Below are positions 9,221 to 16,083 of a stretch of DNA of 35,294 bases, piece by piece. The notes under the pieces are model-generated. The model did not search any database. It saw only the letters and a list, made by a program, of their open reading frames with translations, and had not been told where the DNA came from. The position numbers and the translations under genes were made by a program. The DNA comes from Erythrobacter sp. UBA1916 (GTDB lineage Bacteria; Pseudomonadota; Alphaproteobacteria; Sphingomonadales; Sphingomonadaceae), in assembly GCA_002337385.1 (NCBI GenBank), contig DDFY01000021.1:79544-114837 (forward strand), read 5' to 3'. Every line of letters starts with the position of its first letter. Position 1 is the first letter of the stretch.

Positions 9221-9240
9221 CGCCCCTCGGACAAGGGGCG
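9221..9240 (-). terminator. GC hairpin between phoR and pstS
   Basis: Inverted repeat CGCCCCT-N6-AGGGGCG just after the phoR stop. There is no T-run after it on the minus strand, so it may be an mRNA-stabilising or partial terminator hairpin that sets different phoR and pst levels. This role is inferred. Confidence 0.35.
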
Positions 9241-9244
9241 CAAA

Positions 9245-10429
9245 CTAGGCTTCTGTCACTAGCGGAAGCTTCACTTCCACGGTTGTTCCGACGTCGAGCT
9301 TGCTACTGATGTCGAGCCGACCCCGGTGCCGTTCCACGATATGTTTGACGATGGCAAGCCCCAGCCCGGTCCCACCCTGAGCGCGGCTGCGGCCCGGATC
9401 GGTGCGGTAAAAGCGCCGGGTGAGGTGGGGAATATGCTCCGGAGCGATGCCTTCACCTTCGTCGCGCACGGTAAACACGGCCATGTCCCGCGCCCCACGT
9501 TCGAGCGTGACGGTTACGGGCTTGTCCGGCCCGCCATATTTCATGGCATTGTCCACGAGATTGCGCACCAATTGTTCGAGCTGACGCGAATCACCCCGTA
9601 CCGGAAACTTGCCCTCGGGGATGTTGCAGACGAGCCGCTCGATTCGATTGGGGCCAGCCCCGTCGCGCGCGGCCTGAACCACCACCGGTCGCAGGTCGAT
9701 CCTCTCGCGCGGATGATCGTGCTTTTCCGCCTCGACTCGGCTCAGGCTCATCAGGTCGTCGACCAGCGCCTGCAACCGCCGGGCCTCGCGCAGCACCGTG
9801 CCATAGAACTTGTTGGCCTGCTTGGGATCGACGTTCTCGCCTTCGTCCTCCAAGGTTTCCATATAGCCGATGATGGAGGCGAGCGGCGTGCGCAGCTCAT
9901 GGCTGGCGTTGGCCACGAAATCGGTATGCGCACGGCTGACATCGACTTCGGCGGTGCGGTTGACCAGTTCGATCAGGCAATAGCGTTCATCGATCGGCTG
10001 CCGCGTCATCTGCCAGTTGGAGCGAGGTCCGGTCAGGCCCTGCACAGTCGCCGAGCCGCCCTTGGGACGTGCGAGCAGATCGACCGCTGCGGGATGGCGC
10101 AGCGCCACGCGTGCGTCCTGACCCACCACATGGGCACCGATGGCTTCGCGCGCGGCGGCATTGGCAGAGATGATTCGGTTCCCGTCGAGCATCAGCACCG
10201 GGAGGCCCGAATGCTCAATCATGTCACGCATGCCAGAGCGCGTCAGTTTAACGCTATCGAGTTCCTGCGCTCTTGGGGGCGGGGGCGGCGGTGCAAGCAG
10301 CCACAACGACGCGATCCATACGATGCAGGCGCCCGCCACGAGCCAGAAATCCATGCCCGCAACGACGAGCACAGCGCCGGTTATCAGCGCGATTGCGATT
10401 CCGGCATATGGCAGCGGACGTCCACCCAT
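9245..10429 (-). CDS. phoR: Phosphate regulon sensor histidine kinase PhoR
   Basis: A 394-residue histidine kinase. Two hydrophobic segments at the N-terminus (about residues 8-25 and 28-46) form the membrane anchor with almost no periplasmic loop, as in known PhoR proteins. A PAS-like region follows (GLPVLMLDGNRIISANAAA). The DHp domain has the H-box ASHELRTPLASIIGY (His near residue 176). The ATPase domain has the N-box LVRNLVDNAMKYG, the G-boxes RDEGEGIAPEH and GGTGLGLAIVKHI. It would phosphorylate PhoB when PstSCAB/PhoU signal scarcity. It is the first gene of the cluster, 70 bases downstream of the tRNA-Glu pair. No clear Shine-Dalgarno precedes the ATG. Confidence 0.95.
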   Translation of the reverse strand: MGGRPLPYAGIAIALITGAVLVVAGMDFWLVAGACIVWIASLWLLAPPPPPPRAQELDSVKLTRSGMRDMIEHSGLPVLMLDGNRIISANAAAREAIGAHVVGQDARVALRHPAAVDLLARPKGGSATVQGLTGPRSNWQMTRQPIDERYCLIELVNRTAEVDVSRAHTDFVANASHELRTPLASIIGYMETLEDEGENVDPKQANKFYGTVLREARRLQALVDDLMSLSRVEAEKHDHPRERIDLRPVVVQAARDGAGPNRIERLVCNIPEGKFPVRGDSRQLEQLVRNLVDNAMKYGGPDKPVTVTLERGARDMAVFTVRDEGEGIAPEHIPHLTRRFYRTDPGRSRAQGGTGLGLAIVKHIVERHRGRLDISSKLDVGTTVEVKLPLVTEA

Positions 10430-10482
10430 GCCGGGTGCAACAGCACATGGTTTGCAGCTTGGCTAGGGAGAAGTTGGCAAGG

Positions 10483-10499
10483 GCCGGATTATGTCCGGC
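10483..10499 (-). terminator. Hairpin directly after the tRNA-Glu(CUC) CCA end
   Basis: On the minus strand GCCGGA-CATAA-TCCGGC starts at the base after the encoded CCA. It has no T-run. It could mark the end of the tRNA transcript or serve as a 3' processing stop for the exonucleases that trim tRNA precursors. If it is not a terminator, phoR would be read from the tRNA promoter. Confidence 0.4.
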
Positions 10500-10574
10500 T
10501 GGTGACCCCTACGGGAATCGAACCCGTGTTTCAGCCGTGAGAGGGCCGCGTCCTAACCGCTAGACGAAGGGGCC
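10500..10574 (-). tRNA. tRNA-Glu, anticodon CUC
   Basis: A 75-base cloverleaf including an encoded CCA. Acceptor GGCCCCU pairs with AGGGGUC (one G-U pair). The D arm has the usual UAGCGGUUAGGA. The anticodon stem CGGCC/GGCUG encloses loop CUCUCAC, so the anticodon is CUC. The T arm is ACGGG-UUCGAUU-CCCGU. It is identical to the neighbouring tRNA-Glu gene except for the wobble base of the anticodon (plus-strand g at 10541). Confidence 0.96.
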
Positions 10575-10595
10575 CTGAAGGCCGTGTGGTAAAGT

Positions 10596-10692
10596 CGCCT
10601 CGCGCTGGTGACCCCTACGGGAATCGAACCCGTGTTTCAGCCGTGAAAGGGCCGCGTCCTAACCGCTAGACGAAGGGGCCATGCGCGAGGCG
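10596..10692 (-). repeat. 10-bp inverted repeat bracketing tRNA-Glu(UUC)
   Basis: CGCCTCGCGC at 10596-10605 and GCGCGAGGCG at 10683-10692 are perfect complements. The first ends at the base adjoining the tRNA 3' end; the second begins 2 bases beyond the tRNA 5' end. In the precursor RNA the leader and trailer would pair and continue the acceptor stem. The predicted transcription start (about 10693) lies exactly at the outer edge of this stem. Confidence 0.75.
10606..10680 (-). tRNA. tRNA-Glu, anticodon UUC
   Basis: A 75-base cloverleaf with encoded CCA. Anticodon loop CUUUCAC gives UUC, which reads GAA and, through wobble modification, GAG. It is the upstream copy of the tandem, 31 bases before the CUC gene, and both are likely on one transcript. 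Perfect 10-base complementary arms sit directly outside both ends of this gene. Confidence 0.97.
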
Positions 10693-10699
10693 AGCGGCG

Positions 10700-10728
10700 C
10701 ACTTACGGGCGCTTTGGATTCGGGTCAA
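10700..10728 (-). promoter_or_regulatory. Predicted promoter of the tRNA-Glu pair
   Basis: On the minus strand TTGACC (10723-10728), a 17-base spacer and TAAGTG (10700-10705). The start would fall near 10693, giving a 5' leader of about 12 bases before tRNA-Glu(UUC). Sigma-70-type match; the start site is inferred. Confidence 0.5.
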
Positions 10729-10763
10729 CCCCTCATTGCAGCACCCGACCAACAGTAACCACA

Positions 10764-12545
10764 TCAGTCGGCCCAAGCCGCGTCTTCCAGATGCAGTTCG
10801 GCGGCCGGGCGGCTGCCCCAATCGTCGATCTTGGCGCGGCCTGCCAGATGCAGCAGACGCCCCTTGGAGCCATGCAGCAAGGCCTGGCCCATCGCGCTTT
10901 CCGCCGCGCGAAAAGCGATGGCCTTGAACGAGGCGCCATCCTGCCCGGCCGCAATCAATCGCACATGATCGGTTCCGACCACATCGGCCTTGATCAACCT
11001 GACCGGCCCGACCGCCACCCGAGGACCGGGCCAGCCCATGCCATAGGGGCCCGCCGCCTCCAGCGCTGACACCAGGTCAGGCACCAGCCCGCCCGGAGCG
11101 ACCGCAATATCGAGCAGCATGCTCTGTTCAGCGCTTGCCATGGAAACCGGTTCGGCAAGACGTTCGTCCAGCCACTCGGCGAAGCTCTCAAGCTTGCCCG
11201 CAGCCACAGTGAAGCCGGCCGCCATGGCATGGCCACCGCCAGCCACAAGCAAACCCTCGGCACGCGCGGCGATGATGGCCGCGCCAAGATCGACACCCTG
11301 AATTGAGCGGCCAGAGCCTTTTCCCTCGCCGCTCGCCGAATCGATCGCCACCGCGAGGGCAGGGCGGGAATACTTTTCCTTGAGTCGTCCGGCCACAATG
11401 CCGATCACACCGGGGTGCCACCCGCGTCCCGACACCGTGATGACGGCGCGGTTGTGCTGCGCAGCGATCTGCGCCTCTGCCTCTTCCTGCACCGCCGCTT
11501 CGATGGCGCGGCGATCTTCGTTGAGCTGTGAGAGCTGAGCGGCGATCTGGCGCGCTTCCTCGGGGTCTTCGGTCGTCAGCAAGCGCACGCCAAGCGTCGA
11601 TTCGCCCACACGCCCACCAGCATTGATTCGCGGGCCGAGCGCAAAGCCGCAGTCGCTTGCTTGCGGCGCGGCCTTCAGCCGGCTGGCATCGATAAGCGCA
11701 GCCATTCCGATGTTGGCACGCTTCGCCATCACCTTGAGGCCCTGCGCAACGAAAGCGCGATTAAGGCCGCGAATGGCGGCGACATCGGCCACGGTGCCCA
11801 GCGCCACCAGATCGAGCAGCCCCATAAGGTCAGGCTCAGGTCTGTCCTTGAAGTACCCGTTTGTCCGCAAGTGCCGAACCAGCGCAACGGCGAGCAGGAA
11901 AGCCACACCAACTGCAGCGAGATGCCCATGAGCGGCAGCGTCGTCGTCCTCGTCGAGCCGATTCGGGTTCACGAGAGCAAAGGCGCGCGGAAGTTCAGGG
12001 GCACACTTGTGGTGATCGACCACGATAACGTCGATCCCGGCGTCGTGCGCCTCTGCCAGCGCATCGAATGCCATGGCTCCGCAGTCGACCGTAACCACAA
12101 GGCTCGATCCCGAACGGCCCAATTCGACTAGCGCCGCGCCGCTCGGGCCATAGCCTTCGAGCAAGCGGTCAGGGATATAGTGGCCGGCCTCCAGCCCGAG
12201 TTGGCGCAGCAACCTGATCAAAAGGGCGGAACTGGTTGCGCCGTCGACATCGTAGTCGCCGTAGATGGTGACGTTTTCCTGCGCGATAACCGCTTCGGCC
12301 AGACGCTCTGCCGCCCGATCCATGTCGCGGAAGATCGAAGGGTCGGGCAGGAACGATCGCAGGCTAGGCTGGCGGTGACGGTCGAGATCGTCAGGGGCCA
12401 CACCGCGCGACAGCAGCAGCTGGGTGACGATATCCTGGCTCAAGGCCTCAGCGGGCGAGGACAAGGCCATGTTTCCGCCACGCCACAGCCAACGCTTGCC
12501 GGACAGCGACCGATCGACCCCAAGTACAGAAGCGCGATTGTGCAT
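10764..12545 (-). CDS. recJ: Single-stranded-DNA-specific exonuclease RecJ
   Basis: A 593-residue DHH-family 5'-3' exonuclease used in recombination and mismatch repair. Conserved elements are the N-terminal VLGVDRSLSGKRW seen in alphaproteobacterial RecJ, motif I YGDYDVDGATSSA, CGAMAFDAL, motif III VVDHHKC, and the DHHA1 region with GRGWHPGVIGIVAGRLKEKYSRP and VAGGGHAMAAGFTV. The C-terminal OB-like domain ends in LHLEDAAWAD. Length is normal. No clear Shine-Dalgarno precedes the ATG. The 195-base gap upstream is shared with the divergent gene at 12741. Confidence 0.96.
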   Translation of the reverse strand: MHNRASVLGVDRSLSGKRWLWRGGNMALSSPAEALSQDIVTQLLLSRGVAPDDLDRHRQPSLRSFLPDPSIFRDMDRAAERLAEAVIAQENVTIYGDYDVDGATSSALLIRLLRQLGLEAGHYIPDRLLEGYGPSGAALVELGRSGSSLVVTVDCGAMAFDALAEAHDAGIDVIVVDHHKCAPELPRAFALVNPNRLDEDDDAAAHGHLAAVGVAFLLAVALVRHLRTNGYFKDRPEPDLMGLLDLVALGTVADVAAIRGLNRAFVAQGLKVMAKRANIGMAALIDASRLKAAPQASDCGFALGPRINAGGRVGESTLGVRLLTTEDPEEARQIAAQLSQLNEDRRAIEAAVQEEAEAQIAAQHNRAVITVSGRGWHPGVIGIVAGRLKEKYSRPALAVAIDSASGEGKGSGRSIQGVDLGAAIIAARAEGLLVAGGGHAMAAGFTVAAGKLESFAEWLDERLAEPVSMASAEQSMLLDIAVAPGGLVPDLVSALEAAGPYGMGWPGPRVAVGPVRLIKADVVGTDHVRLIAAGQDGASFKAIAFRAAESAMGQALLHGSKGRLLHLAGRAKIDDWGSRPAAELHLEDAAWAD

Positions 12546-12632
12546 CTACGCCGCGCTAGGCCATGCCGCCCGGCTGCGAAAGGTGATCTGCCTGTCCTTC
12601 TACAGATTTGTCCTATGTGGTAGTTGTTAACG

Positions 12633-12661
12633 TTTATAAACTTTTCGACTGTATCTGTCTT
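12633..12661 (-). promoter_or_regulatory. Predicted recJ promoter
   Basis: On the minus strand AAGACA (12656-12661), a 17-base spacer and TATAAA (12633-12638). The -10 lies within an AT-rich block containing the palindromes GTTAAC and GTTTATAAAC, the most AT-rich spot in this gap. The start would be about 80 bases before the recJ ATG. No equally good promoter was seen for the divergent gene. Confidence 0.45.
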
Positions 12662-12740
12662 ACTGGGTACGTCTCGCGCTAAGTGGATGGTTCGATCTTG
12701 CCCTTGATCAGTTTGAAGAAACGAACCCGAAGAGGAGAAG

Positions 12741-13517
12741 GTGAAGGCTATCGTCAACGGCGGAAACTTCGATTTGTGCGGAGACCTCTCTGCCGTCTCG
12801 CTGCTCTTTGCCGCGGGGATGAGGCCGGATGCGTCCGCTATCCGCGCCTTGACCCGCAACGACGGCAATTTTTCGGTTAGCCTCGAGCCAGCAGAGGTTT
12901 CGAGCGAAGAGGCGGCATGGGTCGAATTGCTCGCCAATGGCCTCACTTTCGACGTGACCGGCCTAAACCCCGGGCCTGCCGCAGCCCAGCCTGAACGGGA
13001 GCATCTCTTCGGACTGTCCGAAGCCGCCGATTTCGCTGCTTGGGAAGCCATCACGATCACGCCAGGGGCGCACCTTGCAGGCGGCAAAACCATGTTTGCG
13101 GTGCTGCGCACTCTCGCCTGGCTTGGGGCGCTGCTTGCTGACTTGCCGCACCTGCAGGCGATTGTCTGGCATCCGGCCCGCGCCTGGAATGCACCGAACT
13201 ATTACCGGTCAGGCGTTCAGCGCTGGATCGAGGGCGGCGTATTTCCCGGCCTCGGCCTCACTGCGATCAGTCCCACCGGCGGGGGCAGCCTGATGAGCGA
13301 GGGGCTGGCGGTGTTCATCGGGCAGGAGCTGGTGGTCTCTCCTGAGCTCGTGCGCGACCGTTCCGAGGGCACCAAATTTGCCATGCGACTGGTGAACTGG
13401 CTGATAGAAAACGGCCGAATTACCGAAAGCACGTCGATGATAGGCCCATCGGGCGAGACCTTGCGCCTGATTTCCGATCAAAATCAGCAAATTGTTAAGG
13501 TGACTGCGTCTTCCTGA
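12741..13517 (+). CDS. Conserved-looking protein of unknown function
   Basis: A 258-residue protein starting at GTG with a strong Shine-Dalgarno (AGGAGAAG directly upstream). It has no signal peptide or clear membrane span and looks cytoplasmic. The N-terminal part (KAIVNGGNFDLCGDLSAVSLLFAAG) and a central region with a hydrophobic helix (FAVLRTLAWLGALLADLPHL) precede IVWHPARAWNAPNYYRSGVQRW. The last third (SEGLAVFIGQELVVSPEL, VNWLIENGRI) reminds me loosely of DUF4261, but I would not assign it. Codon use is like that of its neighbours. The next gene starts 4 bases after its stop, so they are probably translated together. Confidence 0.8.
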   Translation: MKAIVNGGNFDLCGDLSAVSLLFAAGMRPDASAIRALTRNDGNFSVSLEPAEVSSEEAAWVELLANGLTFDVTGLNPGPAAAQPEREHLFGLSEAADFAAWEAITITPGAHLAGGKTMFAVLRTLAWLGALLADLPHLQAIVWHPARAWNAPNYYRSGVQRWIEGGVFPGLGLTAISPTGGGSLMSEGLAVFIGQELVVSPELVRDRSEGTKFAMRLVNWLIENGRITESTSMIGPSGETLRLISDQNQQIVKVTASS

Positions 13518-13521
13518 CCAT

Positions 13522-14100
13522 GTGGGAAGGGGGTACCAAGTCAGCGCTGCCGCTAAGGCAGGCGCTCACCCCGTCGTGCGTCCAAGACCGCGGCGCCAAC
13601 TGTCGTTCCGTTCGGTAAACCGCAAAGACGCCCCTGGTTTCCGGCCGGAAATGCAGCGCCATCACCTTTTGCCGCGCCAGCTGTTCGGCCAGCCTTGCTT
13701 TGCCGGGCTGATCGATGCGGCTGGACGCGACCAGGTCGGCTATGACGACTTTCGCCGCAACGGCCTGCTGCTGCCCGCCACCGAGAACGCCGCCCTAAAG
13801 GTGGGTTTGCCGCTCCATCGCGGTCCGCACCGCGCCTATAACGAACTGGTGATGGAACGGTTTGGCCAGATCGAAGAGCGATGGTCGCAGATGCACCGCC
13901 GCGCACCGGTAGTCGCGCTTGACGAGGCGCTGATGCGGGTCGACTTGTTGCGCAACGCCCTGCGGCGAAAGCTCCTCGATGCCAGACAGCGCCCGTACCT
14001 GCTGAACCGCAACGACCCGCTCGGCAAAGGACTGGACTTCACCGAGCTTGATGCAATGGCCGATGCCTTGTGGGCCAGCAGCAGCTGGCCCGTGCATTGA
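13522..14100 (+). CDS. AHH/HNH-superfamily putative nuclease
   Basis: A 192-residue protein if it starts at the GTG. The core matches the AHH branch of the HNH/EndoVII nuclease superfamily: RHHLLPRQLF (His47-His48), then RRNGLLLPAT (Asn80), then LHRGPHRAYNELV (His99, His103, Tyr106-Asn107). No transmembrane or signal sequence is seen, unlike toxins exported by secretion systems. The start is uncertain. The first 27 residues look random, an ATG in another frame (13520) stops after about 32 codons, and an in-frame ATG at 13651 would still include the two histidines. It follows the unknown gene by 4 bases and converges on leuA. No immunity gene was recognised. Confidence 0.75.
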   Translation: MGRGYQVSAAAKAGAHPVVRPRPRRQLSFRSVNRKDAPGFRPEMQRHHLLPRQLFGQPCFAGLIDAAGRDQVGYDDFRRNGLLLPATENAALKVGLPLHRGPHRAYNELVMERFGQIEERWSQMHRRAPVVALDEALMRVDLLRNALRRKLLDARQRPYLLNRNDPLGKGLDFTELDAMADALWASSSWPVH

Positions 14101-14109
14101 AGGCTAGGC

Positions 14110-15807
14110 TCAGGGCTTGGCAGTCCCCGGCCCATGGTGCGCCGAATTGGCTGCCGAGAGAATCGCACGGACACTGGCGGTCGCCACGTCCTCGTCGATG
14201 CCCACGCCCCAAACGACCCGCCCATCGGGCAGTGCACATTCAAGATAGGCGGCTGCGCGCGCATCGCTGCCTTTGCCCATGGCGTGCTCCGAATAGTCGA
14301 GCACATCCAGTTCAAGGCCATAGGCGTCACGGATCGTGGCCAGCACCGAGGAAACGAGCCCTTTGCCGCGCCCTGAAATGCGCTGCGGCTCGCCATCGAC
14401 CTCGACCGTGCCGGTGAAGATGCGCGTGCCATCGCCGGCCCGGCTTTCCTCATAGTCCACAAGGCGGAAGTGGCGCGGCTCGACCTTAACGTAGTAGGCC
14501 TTGCGGAAGCAGGCCCAGATGTCTTCGGCGTTCAGCTCGCGGCCCAACTCATCGGCCATCTGCTGCACGTGCTTCGAGAAGTCGGCCTGCAGACGCTTGG
14601 GCAGTTTGAGGCCCTGACCCTGTTCGAGCACCCAGGCAAAGCCGCCTTTGCCGCTCTGCGAGTTAACGCGGATCACCGCCTCGTAGCTGCGCCCGAGATC
14701 GGCCGGGTCAATCGGCAGATAGGGCACGCGCCAATATTCGTTGTTCTGCGTCGAGTGAGCTTCGAAGCCCTTCTTGATCGCGTCCTGATGGCTGCCCGAG
14801 AAGGCCGTGAACACCAGCTCCCCGCCATAGGGGTGACGCGGGTGAACCGGCAGTTGGTTGCAGTATTCGACCGTCTCGATCACCTTGTCGATGTCGGAGA
14901 AGTCGAGCCCGGGATCGACACCCTGCGTGTACATGTTCATCGCCACGGTCACGAGGCAGCAGTTGCCAGTGCGCTCGCCGTTGCCGAACAGGCAGCCCTC
15001 GACGCGGTCGGCGCCGGCCATCATGCCCAGCTCCGCCGCCGCAACGCCGGTGCCGCGGTCGTTGTGCGTGTGGAGCGAGATTACCGCTGCTTCGCGGTTC
15101 GGCAGGTTGCGGCAGAAATACTCGATCTGGTCGGCATAGATGTTGGGCGTGGCCGCCTCTACTGTCGCCGGCAGGTTGAGGATGATCGGCCAGTCCTTGG
15201 TCGGCCCGACAACGTTCATCACCGCCTCGCAGACCTCGAGGCTGAAATCGAGTTCGGCGGTCGAGAAGGTTTCCGGCGAATACTGGAAGTGCCACTTCGT
15301 ATCCGGCTGCTTGGCCGCTTCGTCGACGAGGAGCTGCGCGCCCTTGATGGCGATGGCCTTCACTTCCTCGCGGCTCATCCGGAACACGATGTCGCGCCAC
15401 GCGGGGCTGACGGCGTTGTAGAGGTGGACAATCGCCTCACGCGCGCCCTGCAAGCTTTCGAAGCTGCGGCGGATCAGGTCTTCCCGGCTCTGCGTGAGCA
15501 CCTGAATGATCACATCGTCGGGAATGCGATCTTCTTTGATGAGACCGGTGATGAAATCGAATTCGGTCGCCCCGGCGGCGGGAAAGCCGACCTCAATCTC
15601 TTTCACGCCCACTTCGCACAGCAAGTCGAAGAAGCGGTTCTTCTTCACCGCGTCCATCGGATCGATGATCGACTGGTTGCCATCGCGCAGATCGGTGCTG
15701 AGCCAGCGCGGCGGCGCGGTGATCGTGCGGCTGGGCCACTGACGGTCGGTCAACGGAACCTGCGGGAAGGGCTGGTACTTGCGGGAGGGGTCTTTGAGCA
15801 TCGGCAT
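14110..15807 (-). CDS. leuA: 2-isopropylmalate synthase (class II LeuA)
   Basis: A 565-residue enzyme joining acetyl-CoA and 2-oxoisovalerate, the first committed step of leucine synthesis. It is the long type related to the actinobacterial enzyme (N-terminal SRKYQPFPQVPLTDRQWPSR), not the shorter E. coli type. The metal site is seen in STDLRDGNQSI and SLHTHNDRGTGVAA. The C-terminal LeuA dimer/regulatory domain (about residues 430-550) would bind leucine for feedback inhibition. I chose the ATG at 15807, with AAGGCGAG about 8 bases upstream; a GTG 11 codons earlier lies in the leader and is unlikely. Expression is probably controlled by the leucine-codon leader upstream. Confidence 0.95.
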   Translation of the reverse strand: MPMLKDPSRKYQPFPQVPLTDRQWPSRTITAPPRWLSTDLRDGNQSIIDPMDAVKKNRFFDLLCEVGVKEIEVGFPAAGATEFDFITGLIKEDRIPDDVIIQVLTQSREDLIRRSFESLQGAREAIVHLYNAVSPAWRDIVFRMSREEVKAIAIKGAQLLVDEAAKQPDTKWHFQYSPETFSTAELDFSLEVCEAVMNVVGPTKDWPIILNLPATVEAATPNIYADQIEYFCRNLPNREAAVISLHTHNDRGTGVAAAELGMMAGADRVEGCLFGNGERTGNCCLVTVAMNMYTQGVDPGLDFSDIDKVIETVEYCNQLPVHPRHPYGGELVFTAFSGSHQDAIKKGFEAHSTQNNEYWRVPYLPIDPADLGRSYEAVIRVNSQSGKGGFAWVLEQGQGLKLPKRLQADFSKHVQQMADELGRELNAEDIWACFRKAYYVKVEPRHFRLVDYEESRAGDGTRIFTGTVEVDGEPQRISGRGKGLVSSVLATIRDAYGLELDVLDYSEHAMGKGSDARAAAYLECALPDGRVVWGVGIDEDVATASVRAILSAANSAHHGPGTAKP

Positions 15808-15974
15808 GATGGAACTCGCCTTATCGCCTGACGCGCGCACGGCAAGGCCATGCGCAGCTATTTCTATACGGAGATGGAAAGGCCCTTAGGCGGGTTCCTG
15901 CCGCGCGGGCAGGAGAAATGGCGCGCCTAAGGGCGCGTTAGTCGAAGCAGCGAAAGGCGTTCGCGGGTGCTCAT
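15808..15974 (-). promoter_or_regulatory. Structured leuA leader, attenuator-like
   Basis: The minus-strand leader contains three overlapping pairings. (a) CGCGCC-CTTA-GGCGCG sits over the leader-peptide stop codon. (b) TCCTGCC-N5-GGCAGGA is a local hairpin. (c) GCCCTTAGGCG and CGCCTAAGGGC, 11 perfect base pairs, enclose (b) and are followed by CTTTCC. (a) and (c) exclude each other. A further pairing joins leader bases 15950-15959 (CGCCTTTCGC) with the leuA Shine-Dalgarno region 15817-15827 (GCGATAAGGCG), 10 pairs with one bulge. Complementarity is seen; switching is inferred. Confidence 0.7.
15927..15974 (-). CDS. leuL: leu leader peptide, 15 residues
   Basis: The sequence is MSTRERLSLLRLTRP. 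Four of residues 7-12 are leucine, using codons CTT, CTG, CTT and CTA. CTA and CTT are rare in genes of this GC content, as expected of a sensor of charged leucyl-tRNA. The TAG stop lies inside the first of the mutually exclusive stems. No Shine-Dalgarno precedes the ATG. The predicted transcription start coincides with its A, so the peptide may be translated from a leaderless message. Leucine-rich leaders before leuA are known in proteobacteria. Confidence 0.75.
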   Translation of the reverse strand: MSTRERLSLLRLTRP

Positions 15975-15980
15975 AGGCAG

Positions 15981-16009
15981 CATATGTGGGCAGGACGGCA
16001 GAATGTCCA
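15981..16009 (-). promoter_or_regulatory. Predicted leuA promoter
   Basis: On the minus strand TGGACA (16004-16009), a 17-base spacer and CATATG (15981-15986). The start would be at or next to 15974, the first base of the leader peptide. The -10 match is modest (3 of 6), the -35 good (5 of 6). Confidence 0.45.
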
Positions 16010-16083
16010 CCCCCGTCATGCGAAAGCAAGAAGCGCGCAAGGCCGGGCCCCACGCGCTTCTGCTATTGATCTGGAAAAGAGGC

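Noticed and set aside
13520..13615. ATG-started 32-codon frame at the beginning of the AHH nuclease gene
   Set aside because: It stops before the conserved nuclease core and overlaps the GTG start in another frame. A frameshift joining it to the core is possible but not supported by any conserved residue there.
15850..15930. Plus-strand 26-codon frame (MRSYFYTEMERPLGGFLPRG and on) in the leuA leader
   Set aside because: It lies antisense to the structured leuA leader and its sequence is fixed by the inverted repeats. The minus-strand leucine-rich peptide explains the region better and no ribosome-binding site precedes the plus-strand ATG.
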